Source: Halanaerobium salsuginis (lineage in GTDB: Bacteria > Bacillota > Halanaerobiia > Halanaerobiales > Halanaerobiaceae). From it: a stretch of DNA of 48,087 bases. Position 1 is the stretch's first letter. Every line of letters starts with the position of its first letter. Below the pieces are notes generated by a model. That model was not told the origin of the DNA, ran no database searches, and was given only the letters and a program-made list of their open reading frames with translations. The stretch lies in NCBI RefSeq assembly GCF_900114545.1, contig NZ_FOTI01000023.1:1-48087 (forward strand). Direction: 5' to 3'. Positions 41,446 through 48,087 of the stretch are shown here, one piece after another. The translations under genes were made by a program, and so were the position numbers.

Positions 41446-42108
41446 ATGAATTTTATATATGATAAAGAACCTGTTTATGATAATTTAAAAGAAAAAGCTT
41501 ATTATATTATCAAAGATAAGATAATAAACTGTGAGGTTCCGCCGGGAAGCTTTTTAGATGAAAAAGAATTAACTGAAGAAATTGGTGCTAGTAGAACTCC
41601 TATTAGAGAAGCTCTCAACAAACTAGAACAAGAAAATTTAATTAATATTTTACCTAAAAGAGGAATCCTGGTTTGTGATATTACAATGAAGGATATTAAA
41701 GAAATATTTACTATAAGAAAATTTATGGAACCATATATTTTAAGGCTTTCTTATAAAAACTTAGTTAAAGAAGAATTAATAAAATATAAAAATTTATTTG
41801 AAGAATTTTACACTGATAGAAAAGATAATAATTACTATACAAGTCTAGATGCAAGATTTCATTATTTTCTAATTAAAGCTTCTGATAATAAATATTTAAT
41901 AAATATGATGCAGCAAATTTTTATTCAAAATCATCGGATTAGAATTATTACAGCTAAAAAGCCAAATAGATTAGAGCATAGTATAGAAGAACATTTAAGA
42001 ATAATTAATTTTATGTTAGAAGGGGAAATAGAAAATGCTGTTTCAGAACTTGAAAAACATATAGGTCAGTCTTGGCAAGTATCTTTACAATTAGGTATAG
42101 ATATATAA
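41446..42108 (+). CDS. GntR-family regulator (FCD subfamily) of the L-galactonate operon
   Basis: The 220-residue protein has an N-terminal winged helix (AYYIIKDKIINCEVPPGSFL, then IGASRTPIREALNKLEQENL, about residues 15-67) and a helical FCD effector domain with metal/ligand residues (DARFHYFLIKAS, SIEEHLRIINF). FCD regulators such as UxuR, ExuR and LgoR respond to sugar acids. It starts at ATG 41446 with AAGAAAGG and precedes the dehydrogenase gene by 24 bases, so it is likely the operon regulator. Confidence 0.9.
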   Translation: MNFIYDKEPVYDNLKEKAYYIIKDKIINCEVPPGSFLDEKELTEEIGASRTPIREALNKLEQENLINILPKRGILVCDITMKDIKEIFTIRKFMEPYILRLSYKNLVKEELIKYKNLFEEFYTDRKDNNYYTSLDARFHYFLIKASDNKYLINMMQQIFIQNHRIRIITAKKPNRLEHSIEEHLRIINFMLEGEIENAVSELEKHIGQSWQVSLQLGIDI

Positions 42109-42132
42109 ATATAAATGCGAGGTGTTTAACTA

Positions 42133-43146
42133 ATGGATGTTGTTTTTATTAAGGAACCTGGTGAAATTGAGCTTTTAGATGTGCCAGAGCCAGCTGTTAA
42201 AGATGGGGAAGCTCTTCTAAAAATAAAATATTGTGGTATTTGTGGATCAGATATTGCAACTTATACGGGGAATCAACCATTTGCTAGTTATCCAAGGATA
42301 CCTGGTCATGAATTTTCAGCTGAGATAGTTGATATTGAAGATAATGATCTAGGACTTAAAGCAGGAATGATTGTCACAGCAAATCCTTATTTTAATTGTG
42401 GTCATTGCTATCCCTGTAGTAAAGGAAAAGTTAATTGTTGTGAAAGTAATGAAACTATGGGAGTGCAGAGAGATGGATCTTTTGCTGAATATATTACTAT
42501 GCCGATAGAAAGAATAGTGAATGGAAGGGGCTTGTCTGCCCAGACCTTAGCTTTAATTGAGCCCTTTTCGATAGGTTATCATGCTATTAATAGAGGGAAT
42601 ATTAAAAATAAAGATAATGTTCTTGTTATTGGAGCTGGGCCAATTGGTATTTTTGCCATGTTATCAGCAAAACTAGCTGGAGCTAAAGTTACAATTGTTG
42701 ACATGTTAAAAGAAAGATTAGATTTAGCTAAAAGTATGGGAGCAGATCAGATAGTTAATGTTAGTCAAAAAACATTGGCTAAAGAGGTAGAAAAGTTAAC
42801 TAATGGCAATGGAATGGATGCTTGTGTTGAAGCAGTTGGACATGCAAATACTTTTTTGCAATGCATAGAAAATGCCGCGTTTGGTGGGAAGATCATTTTA
42901 ATTGGCAATGGAAAAACTGAAACTAAATTTAATCATTCTATACTATTAAAAAAAGAATTAGATGTTTATGGCTCACGTAATAGCCTATATGATTTTAAGC
43001 CTTTAATTGATAAAGTTAAAACTAATAATTTGGATATTGAAAAGATAATAACTCATATTTATGCTAAAGAAGATGTATTACAGGCTTTTAAAGAATTAAA
43101 CAACAATGACGGCAGTATGGCCAAAGTATTAATCAAATTCAATTAA
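42133..43146 (+). CDS. Zinc-dependent alcohol dehydrogenase, L-galactonate dehydrogenase (LgoD)-like
   Basis: The 337-residue MDR protein has CGICGSDIATYTGNQPFASY, PGHEFSAEIVD, a structural-zinc cysteine set (NCGHCYPCSKGKVNCC) and the nucleotide loop VIGAGPIGIFA near residue 172. The segment around GNQPFASYPRIPGHE resembles E. coli LgoD (YjjN), which oxidises L-galactonate to D-tagaturonate. The next gene encodes tagaturonate reductase, so this assignment makes a complete two-step route. Other polyol dehydrogenases remain possible. The start ATG 42133 has GCGAGGTG upstream. Confidence 0.8.
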   Translation: MDVVFIKEPGEIELLDVPEPAVKDGEALLKIKYCGICGSDIATYTGNQPFASYPRIPGHEFSAEIVDIEDNDLGLKAGMIVTANPYFNCGHCYPCSKGKVNCCESNETMGVQRDGSFAEYITMPIERIVNGRGLSAQTLALIEPFSIGYHAINRGNIKNKDNVLVIGAGPIGIFAMLSAKLAGAKVTIVDMLKERLDLAKSMGADQIVNVSQKTLAKEVEKLTNGNGMDACVEAVGHANTFLQCIENAAFGGKIILIGNGKTETKFNHSILLKKELDVYGSRNSLYDFKPLIDKVKTNNLDIEKIITHIYAKEDVLQAFKELNNNDGSMAKVLIKFN

Positions 43147-43162
43147 AAAGAGGAGGCAAAAA

Positions 43163-44713
43163 ATGTCTGAAGACAATTTACCAATGCTTAATAGAGAGTA
43201 TTTAGAATCAGAATTAATAGGAACAGAGCTGGCAGATTTTTCAGCTGAAATTCTTGATTATCCCGAAAAAGTAGTTCAAATTGGAGAAGGTAACTTTTTA
43301 AGAGCTTTTGTTGATTGGATGTTTCATACCATGAATAAAAAAGGTATATTTAAAGGTAGGGCAGTTGTTGTACAGCCAATTGCCGAAGGTAGAGTAGCTA
43401 ATTTAAATCAGCAAGATGGTCTCTATACACTTTACTTGCGGGGAATAGAAAATGGCAAAGAAGTAAATAAAAGAGAAATTATGACAGCAATTTCTCGTGG
43501 CTTAAACTCCTATACAGAATGGGAGCAGTTTTTAAAATTAGCTGAAGATCCTGCAGTTGAGTTTGTAGTTTCTAATACAACTGAAGCCGGGATTAGCTAT
43601 AATGAAGCTGACCAATTAGCAGATACACCGCCCCAGTCATATCCAGGGAAATTAACAGCTTATTTATACAGACGTTACCAGAGTTTTAATGGAGATCCTG
43701 AAAAAGGAATGGTTATTATTCCTGTTGAATTAATTGAGCGTAACGGAGATAATCTCAAAAGAATTATTCTACAGCTAGCTGAAGATTGGAATTTAGAAGC
43801 GGAATTTAGCAGCTGGATTAAAGAGGCAAATCATTTTTTAAATACTCTGGTTGACAGGATAGTAACAGGATATCCTTTTAATGAAATAGATAAATTGGAA
43901 AAAGAGTTAGCTTATCATGATCAAAATCTGGATACAGGAGAGATCTTCCATCTCTGGGTTATTGAAGGTGATGAAAGTTTAAAAGAAAAATTACCTTTTC
44001 ATAAAGCCGGTTTAAATGTCAAATGGGTAGATGATTTAACACCTTATAGAACAACTAAAGTTAGAATTTTAAATGGAGCACATACTTCAACAGTACCAGT
44101 TTCCTATCTAGCAGGTATTGAACTGGTAAGAGATGCAGTTAATGATGATTTAGTTGGGGAATTTATTAAACAAGCAGTTTTTGAAGATATAATACCAACT
44201 CTTGCAGCAGATCCAGCTGAACTAGATGATTTTGCTCATAAGATTTTTGAACGTTTCAAAAATCCATATATAGATCATAAATGGCTTGATATTTCGCTTA
44301 ACTCAACTTCAAAATTCAAGACGAGAGTATTGCCTTCTCTAGTTCAACATATTGAGAAATTATCGAAAGTGCCAGCCAGATTAAGTTTTTCCTTAGCAGC
44401 TTTAATAACCTTTTATCAGGGAACAGAGCTTGAGAATGGTAAATTAGTTGCATATCGAGGAGAAGATAAGTATTTAATTAGAGATGATAAACCAGCCTTA
44501 GAGTATTTTGCCCAACTATGGAGTAAATTTAAAGCAGCAGAAATAACTCTGGCTGAACTGGGAAGAGACGTACTGGCTAATCAGGATTTTTGGGACCGAG
44601 ATTTAAATAAATTACCTGGTTTAACTGAGTCAGTAGTTAGCAATTTAAAAATGATAAAAAAAGCAGGAATGAAAGCCAGTTTATTAAATTTATTAGGGAA
44701 TAATGATAATTAA
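43163..44713 (+). CDS. uxaB: Tagaturonate reductase (altronate oxidoreductase)
   Basis: The 516-residue protein belongs to the mannitol dehydrogenase/UxaB family. VVQIGEGNFLRAFVDWMFH near residue 36, VSNTTEAGISY, IIPVELIERNGDNLKRI, the VDRIVTGYP segment and TKVRILNGAHTSTVPVSYLA (catalytic region near 296-315) are characteristic of UxaB. It reduces D-tagaturonate to D-altronate with NADH. It starts at ATG 43163 with AGAGGAGG, 16 bases behind the LgoD-like gene. Altronate dehydratase is not in the window and may lie right of the insertion sequence. Confidence 0.93.
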   Translation: MSEDNLPMLNREYLESELIGTELADFSAEILDYPEKVVQIGEGNFLRAFVDWMFHTMNKKGIFKGRAVVVQPIAEGRVANLNQQDGLYTLYLRGIENGKEVNKREIMTAISRGLNSYTEWEQFLKLAEDPAVEFVVSNTTEAGISYNEADQLADTPPQSYPGKLTAYLYRRYQSFNGDPEKGMVIIPVELIERNGDNLKRIILQLAEDWNLEAEFSSWIKEANHFLNTLVDRIVTGYPFNEIDKLEKELAYHDQNLDTGEIFHLWVIEGDESLKEKLPFHKAGLNVKWVDDLTPYRTTKVRILNGAHTSTVPVSYLAGIELVRDAVNDDLVGEFIKQAVFEDIIPTLAADPAELDDFAHKIFERFKNPYIDHKWLDISLNSTSKFKTRVLPSLVQHIEKLSKVPARLSFSLAALITFYQGTELENGKLVAYRGEDKYLIRDDKPALEYFAQLWSKFKAAEITLAELGRDVLANQDFWDRDLNKLPGLTESVVSNLKMIKKAGMKASLLNLLGNNDN

Positions 44714-44822
44714 AAATTTGCAGATTAATGAAAAATATAATTTTAAATAAATAGCTATTTTTAAAGCTGGGTTTACATGATAGTTAATATTTAATAATAA
44801 AATTAATTTTAGGGGGAAAAAA

Positions 44823-45809
44823 ATGAAAAAGGTAATTTTAATATTAATAGTATTAGGTCTTTTAATTGGTGGAGTTGTCCAGGCAAAGGATGAGACAATT
44901 GTTATTCAAGCAGGATATGCAAATAATCCTGGTGAACCTGTTGATTTAGCTATGCATAAGTGGGCTGAACTTTTAGCAGAAAGAACAGATGGTAAAATTA
45001 AGATGAATTTATATCCATCAAGTCAATTAGGAAGTAAAAGTGAATTGATTGATCAAATGTTTGCTGGTGCTAATGTTATAACACTTGCTGATGGAGCATT
45101 TTATGCAGATCTTGGTGTAGCGGATTTTGGAATTGTATTTGCTCCTTACTTGTTTGATACATGGCAAGATGTTTGGAACTTAACTGAGAGTGACTGGTAT
45201 GCAGAACAGTCTGCTAAACTTGAAAAAAAGGGAATTAAAATACTAACTTCAAATTGGAAATATGGGGACAGACATACACTTATCGATAGACCTATCAAGT
45301 CAGTTGATGGACTTAAAGGATTAAAAATAAGAGTTCCTGGAAATTTAATTCAGGTAAAAGGATTTGAAGTACTTGGTGCTACTCCAACTCCAATGGCTCT
45401 TGGAGAGGTTTATACATCATTACAGCAAGGTGTAATTAATGGTTTAGAAAATCCATTGCCAGTACTTTATAATGGTAAATTTTATGAGGTAGCAAAATAT
45501 TTAATTCTTGATGGTCATGTTAAAAACTTTACTACATGGATCACTGGAACTGTATTTTTTAATTCATTAACTGAAGAACAACAAAAAATCTTAATTCAAA
45601 CTGGTAATGAGGCTGGGATATATAATAATAAAGTTCAAGCTGAGGTTTATGATAAAACACTTCAAAATATGCAGGATGAGGGTGTTAAGGTTTTAGATCT
45701 TAATCTAGCTGAATTTAAGAAAAAAGCTCAGTCATTTTATAAACTACCTACTTTTACTGAAAAATGGTCAGATGGACTTTATGAAAGAGTAAAAGAAGCA
45801 ATGAAATAA
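44823..45809 (+). CDS. dctP: TRAP transporter, solute-binding protein DctP (sugar-acid type)
   Basis: The 328-residue protein has a signal peptide (MKKVILILIVLGLLIGGVVQ, cleavage after VQA near 22) with no lipobox, then a DctP domain: PGEPVDLAMHKWAELLAERT, YPSSQLGSKSELIDQM, LKGLKIRVPGN with the carboxylate-binding arginine, and ATPTPMALGEVYTSLQQGVI. It directly follows uxaB, so an aldonate or uronate such as L-galactonate is the likely ligand. A 19-bp hairpin follows the gene. The ribosome site is AGGGGG. Confidence 0.93.
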   Translation: MKKVILILIVLGLLIGGVVQAKDETIVIQAGYANNPGEPVDLAMHKWAELLAERTDGKIKMNLYPSSQLGSKSELIDQMFAGANVITLADGAFYADLGVADFGIVFAPYLFDTWQDVWNLTESDWYAEQSAKLEKKGIKILTSNWKYGDRHTLIDRPIKSVDGLKGLKIRVPGNLIQVKGFEVLGATPTPMALGEVYTSLQQGVINGLENPLPVLYNGKFYEVAKYLILDGHVKNFTTWITGTVFFNSLTEEQQKILIQTGNEAGIYNNKVQAEVYDKTLQNMQDEGVKVLDLNLAEFKKKAQSFYKLPTFTEKWSDGLYERVKEAMK

Positions 45810-45826
45810 ACTTAAGTTTATAAATG

Positions 45827-45868
45827 ATTCATTCTGGCAGATATATCAATATATCTGCCAGAATGAAT
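45827..45868 (+). other. 19-bp intercistronic hairpin between dctP and dctQ
   Basis: Bases 45827-45845 pair perfectly with 45850-45868 around the loop TCAA. No T-run follows, so it most likely protects the dctP mRNA end and leaves less dctQ message, as binding proteins are needed in excess. It also shows that an in-frame ATG at 45824 is not the dctQ start. Confidence 0.7.
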
Positions 45869-45883
45869 AAAGGGGGAGTATAT

Positions 45884-46369
45884 ATGGGCATGAAAAAAAA
45901 CAAAATAAGTAATCTTCTTATAAATATTGATTATTTTATAGCAGGAATATCATTAACTATTTTAGTAATTATAACATTTTTGGGAGTTCTGGCAAGATAC
46001 TTCTTGAATTCTCCCTTTATATGGTTACAAGAATTACAAATGATGTTATTTGTTTGGCTTACATATATAGGAGCAGGTGCCGCTTTTAGAACTGGCAGTC
46101 ATATTGCAATAAACTATTTAATAAATCAGCTACCTTTAAGGATCAGAAAAATAGCTGAGATATTAATTTCAATAGTTGTTATATCTGTTTTAGGATATTT
46201 CATGTTAAAAGGAATTGGTCTTGTAAAACAACAATTAATGATTAGCAGAACTACAAATATACTAAATATCCCTTTTGCATTTATTTATTCTGCCTTGCCG
46301 ATAGGTAGTATACTTATGATTATAAACTATATTTTTACCACATATATCTTTATTGTTAAAAAAGGATAA
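45884..46369 (+). CDS. dctQ: TRAP transporter, small membrane subunit DctQ
   Basis: The 161-residue protein has four predicted helices and the DctQ pattern TFLGVLARYFLNSPFIWLQE followed by MLFVWLTYIGAGAAFRTGSH. It starts at ATG 45884 with GGGGGAG; a longer frame from 45824 runs through the preceding hairpin and is rejected. Its stop codon TAA (46367-46369) coincides with the left edge of an insertion sequence, so a few C-terminal residues could have been altered. The dctM gene that should follow is absent from the window and is either displaced beyond the element or deleted. Confidence 0.9.
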   Translation: MGMKKNKISNLLINIDYFIAGISLTILVIITFLGVLARYFLNSPFIWLQELQMMLFVWLTYIGAGAAFRTGSHIAINYLINQLPLRIRKIAEILISIVVISVLGYFMLKGIGLVKQQLMISRTTNILNIPFAFIYSALPIGSILMIINYIFTTYIFIVKKG

Positions 46370-48082
46370 CGTCAAATAAAATATGATAGTTACCATAAAA
46401 TGTAAGTAAATAGTAATAGAGTATCACTAATTTTAATTATAATAAAAATCTTAAGAATGTCAAAAGCTTGAAGATGTAAATGATGTAAAAAAATGTAATT
46501 AAATAAATATAAAACTCTAAAAGAGTTGAGCAAGATTTTTTGAAAAGTTATTCAGTAAAGATATTTAGTTACTTATCAGTTTTGTTGATCCACCTGATAA
46601 GTTGAGCCCAGGAGTTAATGGGCTGGCCTCTTGAATCTTCAACAACAAGAGGAGCCTTGTTATCAAAAGAGCTATGAGGTTTTATATAGTTAAAATATAG
46701 CTGATATAAAGTTAAATGAGCAAGAGCACCATCAAAGGAACTAAAGCTTTTATGACGTTTGTAATGAGCTTTATAGGTGCCAAAGAAACGCTCAATGATG
46801 TTTTTATAGGGTCTGTAAACCTCATCTGAATTATCGTCATCAGTAAAAAGTCCTTTAACTTGTCTGTGATCTACATCGGTCTTTAAAAAGGCCTTTGCAG
46901 CATGCACAGCAGTTCTATAGATTGGTGCCATATCAGAAACCAGGACAAAATCCCGACCCTGGTATTGGTCAATAATTCTTTTGAGAATGGTGATTGCACC
47001 TTTGGCATCTCGATGTTTTGAGAGATGCTGAGCAATGATACAGCCGTTTTTACCATCAATGGCAGTAAAAAGATAATGCCAGCTGCCTTTGATTTTGATA
47101 TATGTTTCATCAACAGCAACAATGCCAGATAAAGGTAGATCAAGGTCCTTAATGTTAGGACCAAGTCTGTGAGCTAAAGAGACAGTCCAGTTTTGGATAG
47201 TCTGAGCTGAAGGTGAAACATTATATGCAAGTTTCAGGGCTCTTTTAGTCTGTCTTAGAGAAAGACCAAGACCCACATAAAAATCCATAGCTTTGGAGAT
47301 TATGAAGTTCCCATACTGGGAATGATCCAGGTTAACAGGTTCTTTATCAGGTCTTGAAACTTCAAGGTTTTCGACATCAAAATCATAGGCTCTATAGCGA
47401 TATCTTTTGTGTTCATTTTTCCATTTAGAGCAGTCATCATTGCGGCATTTATACTTGGTAAAATGCTTACGCTCTTTCTCTTTAGATAAAGCATAGCCGC
47501 AAAAAGGGCAGCGATAGGTAGGCCTGTTACTGGATCTTAGTTCAGGTTTTTCAGGAGCCCACTGATGATCACAAACTTTGCACTGAAGCTTCTGGTAACC
47601 ATCTGGGTCATGACCGAAGCTGTAGAGATATTTTTTAGGAGCGCCACATTCGGAGCATTTTTCGACTTCTACAGTCAGAGGTTTACGGCGGTTAACAGGC
47701 TTTATGGGCTGACCATTTTCTTTAGCTTCAGCCAAAATTTCCTGATAATTAAGCTGTTCAATAACAGGAAGTGGGTCATCAAAGCTGTTAAACTTAGTAT
47801 AGCTGTCATCAAGTTTTTCTTTGGGTTCAAAGTCAACGTGAAAGAGCTTGGAGAAAAAGAGATAGACCAAAAGAACAAAATTCATAAGAGGTTTAAGCAG
47901 GAAATTAGGTAAATTTCGAGAAATCATAACTTAGGATCCCTTCCTTTCTGGGTGTAGTAGGTTGTGACTTCTCAATTACTATTTACGAGCTCAGGGGGAG
48001 GGATTCCTGCATTTAGTGCAGATTCCTAAACTGACAATTATGATAACTATTAATATTTTTAAAAAAACTATTAGATTTGACG
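46370..48082 (-). mobile_element. Insertion sequence with DDE transposase
   Basis: The termini CGTCAAAT at 46370-46377 and ATTTGACG at 48075-48082 are perfect 8-bp inverted repeats. They are flanked by TAA on both sides (46367-46369 and 48083-48085), a possible 3-bp target duplication. Both ends carry TTGACG reading outwards. The element is about 1.7 kb, holds one transposase gene, and is visibly richer in G and C than the host genes. Only five bases beyond the right end are visible, so the duplication is not certain. The bases 46370-46568 hold a small hairpin (AACTC/GAGTT) that may end the transposase transcript. Confidence 0.75.
46569..47927 (-). CDS. DDE transposase with N-terminal zinc ribbons (IS6/IS240-like catalytic domain)
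   Basis: The 452-residue protein has two or three zinc-ribbon pairs (CSECGAPKKY, CKVCDHQW, CPFCGYA, CRNDDC) in residues 90-165, then a DDE domain: VDETYIKIKGSWHYLFTAID (first D), VLVSDMAPIYRTAV (second D) and NIIERFFGTYKAHYKRHKSF (E). The catalytic part resembles IS6/IS240 transposases, but the long N-terminus and the probable 3-bp target duplication are not typical of IS6. The start ATG at 47927 follows an AAGGAAGGGAT ribosome site. It appears intact. Confidence 0.88.
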   Translation of the reverse strand: MISRNLPNFLLKPLMNFVLLVYLFFSKLFHVDFEPKEKLDDSYTKFNSFDDPLPVIEQLNYQEILAEAKENGQPIKPVNRRKPLTVEVEKCSECGAPKKYLYSFGHDPDGYQKLQCKVCDHQWAPEKPELRSSNRPTYRCPFCGYALSKEKERKHFTKYKCRNDDCSKWKNEHKRYRYRAYDFDVENLEVSRPDKEPVNLDHSQYGNFIISKAMDFYVGLGLSLRQTKRALKLAYNVSPSAQTIQNWTVSLAHRLGPNIKDLDLPLSGIVAVDETYIKIKGSWHYLFTAIDGKNGCIIAQHLSKHRDAKGAITILKRIIDQYQGRDFVLVSDMAPIYRTAVHAAKAFLKTDVDHRQVKGLFTDDDNSDEVYRPYKNIIERFFGTYKAHYKRHKSFSSFDGALAHLTLYQLYFNYIKPHSSFDNKAPLVVEDSRGQPINSWAQLIRWINKTDK

Positions 48083-48087
48083 TAACG

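Noticed and set aside
45824-45883. In-frame ATG at 45824 that would lengthen the second DctQ by 20 residues
   Set aside because: The extension is encoded by a perfect 19-bp hairpin, and a strong GGGGGAG ribosome site precedes the ATG at 45884.
47565-47912. Plus-strand 115-codon frame antisense to the transposase
   Set aside because: It is the shadow of the transposase N-terminus, with no family motif and no ribosome site.
1-48087. CRISPR arrays, tRNA and rRNA genes
   Set aside because: No regularly spaced repeats and no cloverleaf or rRNA-like GC-rich segments were seen on either strand by reading.

Overview
The window is AT-rich and densely coded. Its gene set points to an anaerobic, fermentative, diderm member of the Halanaerobiales, most likely a Halanaerobium; this is inference from content, as no rRNA or other marker gene is present. 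Supporting points are an [FeFe]-hydrogenase maturase (hydE), an EtfAB/acyl-CoA dehydrogenase set, TRAP transporters, and solute-binding proteins with export signals but no lipobox, as expected for periplasmic proteins of a diderm.

Layout. (1) 1-681: the end of an IS21-family element (IstB tail) that has cut a MATE efflux gene. (2) 1189-10391: an L-fucose operon with a LacI regulator, a ribose-type ABC importer, mutarotase FucU, isomerase FucI, a rhamnulokinase-type kinase and aldolase FucA. (3) 10803-29097: a large cluster that combines carnitine-type CoA chemistry (CaiB-like CoA-transferase, CaiC-like ligase, two acyl-CoA dehydrogenases, EtfBA) with an Fe-S old-yellow-enzyme reductase, two LysR regulators, a desulfoferrodoxin-like protein, YdiB-type quinate/shikimate dehydrogenase, a YdiM/YdiN-type MFS carrier, type I dehydroquinase and a DctQMP TRAP transporter. 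It resembles an expanded form of the poorly understood E. coli ydi region. I propose that it reduces hydroaromatic acids (quinate, shikimate) as CoA thioesters. (4) 29275-30354: an orphan hydE. (5) 30655-35941: a PRD activator, a galactitol-type PTS (IIA, IIB, IIC), small membrane ORFs and a second class II aldolase about 78% identical to FucA. (6) 36113-39693: a dipeptidase, a DUF6765-like protein, a YgjP-type metallopeptidase and an HhH-domain protein. (7) 39744-40703: an XRE repressor facing a gene-free stretch with three evenly spaced palindromic operators, promoters on both strands and strong RNA hairpins. (8) 41446-46369: an L-galactonate/tagaturonate operon (GntR, LgoD-like dehydrogenase, UxaB, TRAP DctP and DctQ) interrupted right after dctQ by (9) an insertion sequence at 46370-48082.

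How the parts work together. The fucose operon takes L-fucose to dihydroxyacetone phosphate plus lactaldehyde. The PTS operon could supply a ketose 1-phosphate directly to its own aldolase. The L-galactonate operon oxidises L-galactonate to tagaturonate and reduces that to altronate. The central cluster could act as an electron sink for such sugar fermentation by reducing plant-derived hydroaromatic acids. A 24-nt sequence shared by two terminator hairpins 40 kb apart (979 and 40655) is the clearest signal not explained by genes. No tRNA, rRNA or CRISPR array was seen.
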